Made by a program: the position numbers and the translations under genes
Shown here: positions 44,048-51,722 of the stretch, in pieces
Position numbering within the stretch: the stretch's first letter is position 1
Layout of the letters: the number at the start of each line of letters is the position of its first letter
From: Candidatus Nezhaarchaeota archaeon
Lineage (GTDB): Archaea; Thermoproteota; Methanomethylicia; Nezhaarchaeales; WYZ-LMO8
Assembly: GCA_025059375.1 (NCBI GenBank)
Contig: JANXDO010000004.1
Location: 124,001-188,000, forward strand
Length of the DNA: 64,000 bases
Direction of reading: 5' to 3'
The notes under the pieces: generated by a model
What the model saw: only the letters and a program-made list of their open reading frames with translations
What the model was told of the DNA's origin: nothing
The model's database searches: none

Positions 44048-45436
44048 ATGAAGCCATCTCCTGAGGATAAGATTGAAGATCTTAGGGGCATAGTAGGTCC
44101 AGAGAACGTTATTGATAGCAAGCCAGCTCTCCTCATATATGCTAGGGATGCTAGCCCAATGAGGGGGAAGATACCACTAGCAGTTGTAAGGCCCTCAACA
44201 ACTGAAGAAGTTCAGAGGATCGTCATGTGGGCTAACGAGACTAGAACACCAATATACCCTAGAAGTAGTGGTACAAGCTTGTGGGGCGCTGTCCCAGTTG
44301 TTGATGGCAGCGTCGTAGTTGACTTAGCTAAAATGAATAGGGTCATAAGAATAGATGAGAGGAACCTCCTCTGCATAGTTGAACCAGCAATCACGTTCGG
44401 TGAGCTTGAAGCGATCCTAGCTAAAAGAGGCTTTAAGTTCATAATGAGCCCCGAGAACGGTATGGGTGCAACTGTTGGAGGGAACTTTGCAAGTCATGGA
44501 ACTGGCTGGGGCGCAGGCCCCAACTCATCAAATCAAGGAGAATGCGTGTTGGGGTGCAAAGTTGTCCTCCCAACAGGTGAAATATTAACAACTGGCAGCA
44601 TGGCAAATCCCAACTCTCACGGACCATTCTATCGCTATGCCCTAGGCAACGACTTAACAGGTCTATTCTGTGGGTCCGAGGGAACCCTAGGCATAATAAC
44701 AGAGCTAGCCCTCAAGATAGAGGAAGCAAGCGGTGCACTTGGCTTCGCAACGTTTGGATACGATAGTCTAGAAGCTCTTGGAGAGGCAGTGTATAGAGTT
44801 AGGAGGATGAGGATACCAACAATATACGCCTACATATCCACTAGCTGGACCCTAAACATGCTCTTCCCAGAGAAAGCACCTTGGCAACACACAATAAAGT
44901 TCGTGATAGAAGCAAACAACAAGGACATCTTGAACATCGAGCTCAACAGGCTCATGGAGGCCGCGGGCAAAGATGGAACATACCTAGGACCTCAACTCGC
45001 TGAGGAAACGTGGAGAGAGAGGTATAGATGGGTCGGCCTCTTCGGCTATAAACTCGGAATGAGAGCTGCACTACCAATGCACATACCGATAGGAGAAGTA
45101 GGACCCTACTTAAGGGAGATAGAGAAGATATCCCGCGACATCAAGGATAAGTACGGATTAAAGGTTGGTGCTGGAGGATTCGTTTGTGATAGAAGCGTAG
45201 TGGTCATAGTTGTAACCTACTTCAATCCAAGCAGCAAGCAGGAAAGCGAATTAGCATTAAAAGCTTGGCATGAAATCAAGAATAAGCTCCTAGAGCTTGG
45301 AGCATGCCCCTATAGAATGGGAGCCTTATGGGCCGATCAAATGCCAAAATTTGGAGAGTACTACAAGCTACTAAAGAAGTTGAAGAAGCTACTAGACCCC
45401 AATAACATCATGTCCCCGGGCATAATGGGCCTATGA
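44048..45436 (+). CDS. FAD-linked oxidase, GlcD/D-lactate dehydrogenase-like
   Basis: 462 residues from ATG 44048 (GAGG 9 bases upstream); ATG 44015 is an alternative. The FAD-binding PCMH domain is IYARDASPMRGKIPLAVVRPSTTEEVQRIV, YPRSSGTSLWGA, ENGMGATVGGNFASHGTGWGA and CGSEGTLGIITELALKI. The C-terminal FAD-oxidase cap ends DPNNIMSPGIMGL, a family hallmark. It oxidises 2-hydroxy acids such as D-lactate or glycolate. The next gene encodes its Fe-S partner. Confidence 0.92.
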   Translation: MKPSPEDKIEDLRGIVGPENVIDSKPALLIYARDASPMRGKIPLAVVRPSTTEEVQRIVMWANETRTPIYPRSSGTSLWGAVPVVDGSVVVDLAKMNRVIRIDERNLLCIVEPAITFGELEAILAKRGFKFIMSPENGMGATVGGNFASHGTGWGAGPNSSNQGECVLGCKVVLPTGEILTTGSMANPNSHGPFYRYALGNDLTGLFCGSEGTLGIITELALKIEEASGALGFATFGYDSLEALGEAVYRVRRMRIPTIYAYISTSWTLNMLFPEKAPWQHTIKFVIEANNKDILNIELNRLMEAAGKDGTYLGPQLAEETWRERYRWVGLFGYKLGMRAALPMHIPIGEVGPYLREIEKISRDIKDKYGLKVGAGGFVCDRSVVVIVVTYFNPSSKQESELALKAWHEIKNKLLELGACPYRMGALWADQMPKFGEYYKLLKKLKKLLDPNNIMSPGIMGL

Positions 45437-45445
45437 GGTGGAAGC

Positions 45446-46648
45446 ATGGTAATCTTAGAGAATTACGCCAAGCAAATCTATAGGTGTGCTAGATGTGGAT
45501 GGTGTAGAACCTCGGTCTTTGCGGATCAAGGGATACAGAAGATATGCCCAATATACGAGTACCACCCTAAGGGGCCTTGGGAGTTCTTCACAGCTAGAGG
45601 CAGACTCGCCATAGCTCAAGGCCTCCTCGAAGGCGAGATAGACGTTACAAGAGACCTAGTCGAGATAATTTATAGTTGCACAACGTGCGGTGCATGCCAC
45701 GAGATATGTGTCATACACTTCCCAGTGGTCATGAAGGTTTCAAGCGTAGATGAGCTGGACCAGGTAAAGGTCTTTGAGGCTATGCGAGCTGAAGTATTCA
45801 AGAGGGCTCCTGAAATGCTCCTCGAACCACATCGCCGTATAGCGGAGAGGATATCAACGCATAGGAACCCATACGGTGAACCTCACGAAAAGCGATTTAC
45901 ATGGCTTCCAGCAGTCTACAGTCTCCCTAAACAAGGGGGCATCGTCTACTTTACGGGCTGCACATCACCCTACAGGCACCCCGAGATATGTGAGAGCACG
46001 ATTAAGGTCTTAAACAAGGCTGGAATAACCCCAGCCATAATCGATGAGTGGTGCTGTGGATCTGTCCTACTGAGAACCGGTCAATGGGATTACGTGAAGA
46101 CTCTTGCTGAGCACAACCTTGAGGAACTTAAAAGATCTAAAGCCAAGAAGATCATTGCTTCATGCGCAGGCTGCTATAGAACCCTAAAGCTCGATTACCC
46201 AGAGCTCTTAGGAAGTAAATGGGACTTTGAGGTACTCCACGTAACCGAGCTCATCTGGGATTTAATTGAGAGAGGTAGGCTATCAATCTCAGGGCGCTTG
46301 AATCAGAAAGTAACATACCACGATCCATGCCACCTCGGTAGGCACGGTGGAGTCTACGACCCCCCAAGAAACATAATAGAAAGCATCCCAGGCATAGAAT
46401 TCGTTGAGATGAAGCCAACAAAGCAATATGCAATATGTTGTGGTGGAGGTGGAGGCGTAAAATCCGGCTTCAATGAGCTGGCCTTAAGGATAGGGCTAAC
46501 AACAGTTAATAGGGCTAAGGAAACTGATGCAGACATCTTAATCTCTGCGTGTCCATTCTGTAAACGTAACATAGTTGAAGCCATAGAGCTGTCTAGAGCA
46601 GACATAAAGTTTCACGATATAACTGAAGTATTAGCTAAGGTCGTTTAG
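45446..46648 (+). CDS. GlcF/HdrD-like Fe-S oxidoreductase with CCG domains
   Basis: 400 residues, with GAGGTGG upstream of ATG 45446. Two [4Fe-4S] sites are CARCGWC ... CP and CTTCGACHEIC. Two CCG domains follow: DEWCCGSVLL with ASCAGCYRTLK, and ICCGGGGGVKSGF with SACPFCKRN. It is the electron-accepting subunit for the GlcD-like flavoprotein, passing electrons on to quinone, ferredoxin or a heterodisulfide-type carrier. The genes are nine bases apart. Confidence 0.92.
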   Translation: MVILENYAKQIYRCARCGWCRTSVFADQGIQKICPIYEYHPKGPWEFFTARGRLAIAQGLLEGEIDVTRDLVEIIYSCTTCGACHEICVIHFPVVMKVSSVDELDQVKVFEAMRAEVFKRAPEMLLEPHRRIAERISTHRNPYGEPHEKRFTWLPAVYSLPKQGGIVYFTGCTSPYRHPEICESTIKVLNKAGITPAIIDEWCCGSVLLRTGQWDYVKTLAEHNLEELKRSKAKKIIASCAGCYRTLKLDYPELLGSKWDFEVLHVTELIWDLIERGRLSISGRLNQKVTYHDPCHLGRHGGVYDPPRNIIESIPGIEFVEMKPTKQYAICCGGGGGVKSGFNELALRIGLTTVNRAKETDADILISACPFCKRNIVEAIELSRADIKFHDITEVLAKVV

Positions 46649-46684
46649 AACACCTCATTAGTGCTTGAAAGTTGAGCCGTTATA

Positions 46685-48019
46685 CTAAGACATCAAGTAC
46701 GGGTAAACTTCTCCGCCATGATGAATGATCCCCACTTTAGCATCAAGGCCATGTTCAGCAATAGATGTTTGAAGCGCCTCTAAAACACCGTCAGCATGTT
46801 TAAACCCCAATATCCTCTTCTCCTCAATGCTCAATCTCTTAGATACGCATATACACTTACTTCTAGCTAAACACCTTTTATGCATGAAGAGTCCACTCAA
46901 GCCAACAAGATCCTCTTCACGACCCTCTCTTAATACCCTCTCAACCTCCTCAATACCCCTCTCGCTGTACTTCTCAAAGACCTTGTGGTGGGTGGGTGAT
47001 ATTCCATCAGGACAATCAGTGTAGAGGATCACAATACCGCCATGCCTAACCCCAAATTGAGCATGAACTAAGCCCTTCATGGCCTGCCAGTAGTCTATCA
47101 ACGCTGGGTAGGAGTTGACTATAACTATGTCCGCCAACTCGGGAATACCTCTCCTATAAATGCCCTCAGCGACCTTTACACCCTCTCTAAATGCTGCCCT
47201 CATATCGCCTGCAACGACCTTAACCACTTCACCTCCACGATTAAGAACAACGTTTACTATAAAGTCCAGCCCAACAACCTCAGCTACATCCTCCATCTCT
47301 CGCCTAACCACATTATCAGGGTCCCCCAGGAGCCTTTCAGGTCCAATTAATGCTGCAAGGACATGAGTACGAGCTGTAGTCACCTCACCACACACTCCAG
47401 GCTGAATTATCTTAGCCCCCCCACCATAGCCAGAGCATAGATGTGGAACTATACAGCCAACGCCTATAACTAAGTCAGCCTCATACACCAACTTATTGAC
47501 GTAGACAGGTATACCGCTAGCTGTATCACCAACGTAAACAAGCTTCCCTGAATCCATCCACTCATGATTAAAAACCTCAACCCTCCTAACAACATCCAAG
47601 CCAACGCACTTGACAATCTCCTCCTTAGTTAAGTACCTGTGAGTTCCTAGAGCTATTACAACCTTAATGCGAGAATCTGGAATTCCAGCATAATTAAGCT
47701 CATTAAGTAGCACCGGAACTATCCTATCCCTTGGAGTAGCTCTCGTGATATCATCAACCACTACAACCACATTCATACCTGGCTTAGCAATCTCTCTAAG
47801 AGGTCTAGAACCTATTGGATCCCTCACAGCCTCCACAACAGCCCTAACCACATCATCTACACCTGGGACATCTCTAGGCGCAACCTCATACACTACATTA
47901 CCACCATACCTCCGCTTAACCGCCTCAATCTCTGAAAGCCACTCCTCAAGAAATCTAGACGGCTCAAGTAAGCCCATAACTAAAATCACATCCTCTAACT
48001 CTAGTGCAACATACCTCAT
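46685..48019 (-). CDS. larA: LarA family (lactate racemase-like) protein
   Basis: 444 residues. The start is ATG 48019: a TATA box at 48041-48047 is 22 bases upstream, so a leaderless transcript is likely, and the longer TTG frame lies upstream of that promoter. Motifs include VVVDDITRATPRDRIVPV, ALGTHRYLTKEEI, FNHEWMDSGKLVYVG and VPHLCSGYGGGAKIIQPGV, holding the His and Lys residues that carry the nickel-pincer cofactor. LarA interconverts 2-hydroxy acid stereoisomers. It is convergent with the GlcF-like gene. The cofactor genes larB, larC and larE are not in the window. Confidence 0.9.
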   Translation of the reverse strand: MRYVALELEDVILVMGLLEPSRFLEEWLSEIEAVKRRYGGNVVYEVAPRDVPGVDDVVRAVVEAVRDPIGSRPLREIAKPGMNVVVVVDDITRATPRDRIVPVLLNELNYAGIPDSRIKVVIALGTHRYLTKEEIVKCVGLDVVRRVEVFNHEWMDSGKLVYVGDTASGIPVYVNKLVYEADLVIGVGCIVPHLCSGYGGGAKIIQPGVCGEVTTARTHVLAALIGPERLLGDPDNVVRREMEDVAEVVGLDFIVNVVLNRGGEVVKVVAGDMRAAFREGVKVAEGIYRRGIPELADIVIVNSYPALIDYWQAMKGLVHAQFGVRHGGIVILYTDCPDGISPTHHKVFEKYSERGIEEVERVLREGREEDLVGLSGLFMHKRCLARSKCICVSKRLSIEEKRILGFKHADGVLEALQTSIAEHGLDAKVGIIHHGGEVYPYLMS

Positions 48020-48040
48020 TAATGTTCCCAGAGAAGAACG

Positions 48041-48047
48041 ATTTAAA
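48041..48047 (-). promoter_or_regulatory. TATA box of the LarA-family gene
   Basis: TTTAAAT on the minus strand within GGCTTTAAATCG lies 22 bases upstream of ATG 48019, the normal archaeal spacing to a transcript start at or next to the start codon. Confidence 0.55.
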
Positions 48048-48061
48048 GCCCCCAACCCCAA

Positions 48062-48369
48062 TAGTAGCGAGGCCCATCAGTCTAGAATCTTAAGTTAAGT
48101 AGTTAACAGACTTAGTTGAGAGCTCGATTATATTGAAAACCTTAAGCTGAAATTTAAACGTTAACTCCTCTACTAAGGATGGGAAGCAATGCAAGCTACA
48201 AAATCGTAGAGTCACTAGAACGTTGACTTAGCATGTAGATAGATCTATTTAAGCCCACAGCCCTCACCCTTACACATGAAGAACTTATAGATTTAAAGCG
48301 AAGACTACGATAACTAAACTTATAAATGGTTATTGTCTGCTTCTGTGTGTAGCACGGGTGGCTTTTTAA
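48062..48369. other. Intergenic region with a plus-strand promoter
   Basis: About 300 bases without a gene. ACTTATAAATGG near 48314 is a good TATA box for the TackOD1 gene, whose TTG start is at 48370. Other AT-rich stretches, such as TCTATTTAAGCC near 48246, are possible further promoters. Confidence 0.5.
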
Positions 48370-49365
48370 TTGTCTGACTCGATAAATTTATTGAAGACTG
48401 AGAGTATTCAAAAAGTAGTTAATACATTAAAGAGCATTGGAGTGGATAGGATAGAGCCAACAATCGAATTTAATGAAGGTGTTAGATATCCAATCCTCGA
48501 TAAAATAGTTGGTTCCCCTAAAGATGTTATGGAAGCTCTCCTCATACTACATGAATCCAACATATTAAGCTCTGAACTTGTGGATAACATTATTGTATGC
48601 CCATTTTGTCAATCTCATAAGCTCATGATTAGGGGGCGCTGCCCTTCATGCAATTCATCAAAACTTATTAGGAATAGAATGCTGGAGCACTTAGCATGCG
48701 GGCACGTAGACTTCGAGGAGGAGTTTCGAGTTGACGGGAAGCTCATATGCCCAAAGTGTAGAAAGCCACTTGAAGGACTCGATGTGGATTACAGGATATT
48801 TAGCTTCGTTTACAAGTGCTTAAAGTGCGAAATGATCTTCTCAAAACCAAAAATGGAGTACTTATGTAGCAATGAACACCTATTCGACGACAACAACCTC
48901 TCACTATACAAAGTAATCGCCTTCAAGGTCAGCCCCGAAAAGATAAGCCTAATCGAGAAGCTCGCATTAGATCTCAAGGCAATACTCAAGCCACTAATAG
49001 ACGAAGGCTTCACAGTAAAGATCCCCGCAATCATTCAAGGTAGATCCGGAGTCAAACACGACTTCTCCTTCGCCGTCTGGCACAACAATAATAGCTCACC
49101 AATCGCTGTAGGATTTCTTCAAACACCTCCAAGAGCCACCTCATCAATAGACGTCCTAGCATTCTGGGCCAAGACAAGCGATGTGGGGGTTGAACACAAA
49201 GTTATGATAACGTTTAGTGGTATTGACGAAGAGGCTAAAAACCTAGCGAGAGTGTACAACATAGAGGTCATAGAGGGCATAGATGAACGAGAAGTAGCGA
49301 ATAAAATTAAAGATCAATTAGCCAAGAAGATCAAGGAGGAATCTAAAAGAAGGAGCACAACATAG
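48370..49365 (+). CDS. TackOD1 zinc-ribbon protein with a nuclease-fold-like C-terminal domain
   Basis: 331 residues from TTG 48370. Residues 75-185 hold zinc cysteines in CPFCQSHKLMIRGRCPSCNS, HLACGHVDFEEEF, CPKCRKPL and CLKCEMIF. This is the thaumarchaeal output domain TackOD1 seen in archaeal signalling proteins. Residues 195-320 resemble the Mrr-type restriction-endonuclease fold: GRSGVKHDFSFAVW, SPIAVGFLQ and KVMITFSGIDEEAKNLARVYNIEVIEG. The usual catalytic Lys pair is not evident (GFLQT), so it is probably a binding domain. It precedes the pilus genes on the same strand, and a regulatory role for them is inferred. Confidence 0.72.
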   Translation: MSDSINLLKTESIQKVVNTLKSIGVDRIEPTIEFNEGVRYPILDKIVGSPKDVMEALLILHESNILSSELVDNIIVCPFCQSHKLMIRGRCPSCNSSKLIRNRMLEHLACGHVDFEEEFRVDGKLICPKCRKPLEGLDVDYRIFSFVYKCLKCEMIFSKPKMEYLCSNEHLFDDNNLSLYKVIAFKVSPEKISLIEKLALDLKAILKPLIDEGFTVKIPAIIQGRSGVKHDFSFAVWHNNNSSPIAVGFLQTPPRATSSIDVLAFWAKTSDVGVEHKVMITFSGIDEEAKNLARVYNIEVIEGIDEREVANKIKDQLAKKIKEESKRRSTT

Positions 49366-49430
49366 ATCAATTAAACCACGACAAGCAACCTTTATACTAG
49401 GTAATACGAGCACATGAAAATAAGAAAACT

Positions 49431-49440
49431 CTTTATATAG
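49431..49440 (+). promoter_or_regulatory. TATA box of the pilin operon
   Basis: CTTTATATAG is a strong archaeal TATA box; the transcript should start near 49460-49465, leaving a leader with the ribosome-binding site GGAGGGG at 49474-49480. A second TATA-like CTATAAATAT at 49451 may be an alternative. Confidence 0.7.
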
Positions 49441-49486
49441 AAGACCTTGACTATAAATATTCGGTTACCTATTGGAGGGGCATAAA

Positions 49487-50068
49487 GTGACCAAAAAAAT
49501 AATTAAAAATAATAAAGCTATAAGCCCAGTCATAGCAACCATAATAATTGTTGCAGTAGCAATAGTATTGTCAATAGCAGTCGCATACTGGATGATGGGC
49601 GTAACGACAACGCTAACAAGGTACGAGAAACTAGAATTCATATCAGCATACCCCATTAAAGCCAACTATATAAATTGGACTGGTGATAAACATGCTAATG
49701 TTCCAGTATTTAATATAACCATTGTCGTGAAGAATACTGGTACGTCGCCTGCAACTGTGACTAAGTTCTTCTTAAATGGGGTTCCGGATGACTACATAAA
49801 TGTAACGTCACAAAGATTCCTTAACTATACTGCACACAATGTCTCGTGCGGCCTCATAGTTGAATTCTATGATGATACTCAAGCTAGGCTTTTCAATTTC
49901 ACTAGTACCACCGTCACCATAGCTCCAGGAGAAACGCGTATGTTCAAGATCATAATCGCGGAGAATGCGCTTATTGGCATTGGCAGAGCTGTGTCGGGTG
50001 TCTCATTGGAGATAGTTATTCACACTGCTGCTGGATATGAGTACCCGAAGATCGTAGTCCTACCATAG
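49487..50068 (+). CDS. Archaeal type IV pilin-like protein (major pilin candidate)
   Basis: 193 residues from GTG 49487, six bases after GGAGGGG; the earlier TTG 49472 lies before that site and was rejected. The class III signal is MTKKIIKNNKA then ISPVIATIIIVAVAIVLSIAVAYW, with cleavage expected before ISPV. The rest is a beta-rich domain with several N-x-S/T sites (NWTG, NVTS, NFTS), likely N-glycosylated. It is followed by a T-rich terminator and hairpin, suggesting higher expression than the downstream genes. Most likely the main pilus subunit. Confidence 0.88.
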   Translation: MTKKIIKNNKAISPVIATIIIVAVAIVLSIAVAYWMMGVTTTLTRYEKLEFISAYPIKANYINWTGDKHANVPVFNITIVVKNTGTSPATVTKFFLNGVPDDYINVTSQRFLNYTAHNVSCGLIVEFYDDTQARLFNFTSTTVTIAPGETRMFKIIIAENALIGIGRAVSGVSLEIVIHTAAGYEYPKIVVLP

Positions 50069-50076
50069 CCCTCACA

Positions 50077-50121
50077 TTTTTTAGTGAAGTTTTTATCCTT
50101 GATCCTCTAATTTTTTAGAGG
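50077..50121 (+). terminator. T-rich terminator and hairpin between pilin and ATPase genes
   Basis: T6 (50077-50082) and T5 (50090-50094) tracts are followed by a hairpin CCTCTAA-TTTT-TTAGAGG (50104-50121). Archaeal polymerase stops at T-tracts, so partial termination here would raise pilin output over the machinery genes. The hairpin may also shield the leader of the ATPase gene. Confidence 0.6.
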
Positions 50122-50139
50122 CGGCTTAGAGGGTTTAGC

Positions 50140-51720
50140 GTGAGGTTGCGTGAGGCTTTTAGATCCCTATTCTCTAAAGGTAAGGTTGTTTCCACTCCAC
50201 CACCAGTTGCCGTATTCTCTAAGCTCCCCGAGGATGCTGAGGTTATCGATTCTTATGATGTCCACCCTCCATTCTCAAGGGTGATAATAGCATCCCTTCC
50301 AGAGCTCGGTGGCGAGGAGGCTTACTTCGTTGAGGAGGTTGAGCTCCTACCCGAGGAGCGCGCCATACTGGACAAGCTCATTGACATAATGGGCGTCGAG
50401 GTGGAGCCTCCAGAGGAGGGCGTAGACCCGTACAAGCACGTTGAGGCTGAAGCCTCTCGATTGGCCAGGAAGTACGGCTTGACCAAGCACCTTAAGCGCT
50501 TAGGCGAGGCCTCTTGGCCGAAAATACTCTACTACCTCAAGAGAGACTTTGTGGGATTTGGTCCATTGCACGTCATAATGAGTGATAGGATGATCGAGGA
50601 CATATCCGTTAACGGCCTCAACATACCGATCTACGTTTGGCACAGGAAGTACGAGAGCATGCCAACTAACGTCAGCATAGTCGACGAAAAGACTCTCGAC
50701 AACATCTTAGTAAAGCTCGCGCACCTCGCTCAGAGGCACATATCGACAGCATTCCCAATACTCGACGCAATGCTTCCGACCAAGGACAGGCTCGCAGCAA
50801 CATTTAGGTACGAGGTCTCGCCCAAGGGTAGCACGTTCTGCATAAGGAGGTTTAGGGAGGAGCCATTCTCCATAGTGGACTTGATAGAGCTCGGGACGAT
50901 GGATGAGATGCTAGCTGCCTACTTCTGGCTGATGGTTGAGCACAGGATGACGGTGATGGTCATAGGCGGGACCGGTGCGGGAAAGACTACGACGCTCAAC
51001 GTCCTAGTGAGCTTGGTTAAGCCGTCTATGAAGCTGGTGACTGTTGAGGAGATACCCGAGCTAATGATACCACACAGCAATTGGGTCCAGTTGGTCAGTA
51101 GGATGAGTTATGGGCTGGGTGCTCTAAAGATTGGCGAGATATCTCTATTCGATCTAGTCAAGGTCTCCTTAAGGTATAGACCAGACTACATAATAGTGGG
51201 TGAGATTAGGGGCGAGGAAGCCTTCGTTCTATTTCAAGCGATGGCTACTGGTCACGGCGGCTTAACAACCCTTCACGCTGAGAGCTTGGAGCACGCGGTT
51301 AAAAGGTTAACTAGCCCGCCTATGAATATAGCTGAAAGCTATATACCACTAATAAACGTTGCAGTGATTCAGGAGAGAGTTCAACTCCCGAAGCCAAGAG
51401 CAGGATTAACCTTTGGTAGGAGGATAAGGGAAGTCTACGAGATAATTGATTATGGTAGGTACGAGAGGATATCGTCTTGGAACCCATTAACGGACACGTT
51501 CATCCACGACTTTACGAGGAGCGAGATGCTCAATAGGATAGCCTTAAAGTATGGCATAGAAATGGAGAGCGTCCTAGAAGAGCTCTCCAGAAGAGCACTA
51601 CTACTCCGCGACTTACTGGTACGTGGAGTCAAGAAGAACGTTGACGTCAGGAGAGAGATAACTAGATACCACCTGCTCAACCCGTTCCCAGCCATTGCCA
51701 TAGGGAGGAGGGCTGGCTAG
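50140..51720 (+). CDS. Type IV pilus/type II secretion ATPase (GspE/ArlI family)
   Basis: 526 residues from GTG 50140. Walker A is GGTGAGKTTTLNVLVSLV. VEEIPELMIPHSNW holds the Asp/Glu box, GEIRGEEAFVLFQAMATGHGGLTTLHAES contains Walker B and the His box, and PKGSTFCIRRFREEPFS is the Arg-rich finger. These are the marks of archaeal secretion ATPases that drive pilin assembly at the inner face of the membrane. The N-terminal 130 residues bind the platform protein. It is two bases from the platform gene. Confidence 0.94.
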   Translation: MRLREAFRSLFSKGKVVSTPPPVAVFSKLPEDAEVIDSYDVHPPFSRVIIASLPELGGEEAYFVEEVELLPEERAILDKLIDIMGVEVEPPEEGVDPYKHVEAEASRLARKYGLTKHLKRLGEASWPKILYYLKRDFVGFGPLHVIMSDRMIEDISVNGLNIPIYVWHRKYESMPTNVSIVDEKTLDNILVKLAHLAQRHISTAFPILDAMLPTKDRLAATFRYEVSPKGSTFCIRRFREEPFSIVDLIELGTMDEMLAAYFWLMVEHRMTVMVIGGTGAGKTTTLNVLVSLVKPSMKLVTVEEIPELMIPHSNWVQLVSRMSYGLGALKIGEISLFDLVKVSLRYRPDYIIVGEIRGEEAFVLFQAMATGHGGLTTLHAESLEHAVKRLTSPPMNIAESYIPLINVAVIQERVQLPKPRAGLTFGRRIREVYEIIDYGRYERISSWNPLTDTFIHDFTRSEMLNRIALKYGIEMESVLEELSRRALLLRDLLVRGVKKNVDVRREITRYHLLNPFPAIAIGRRAG

Positions 51721-51722
51721 GC

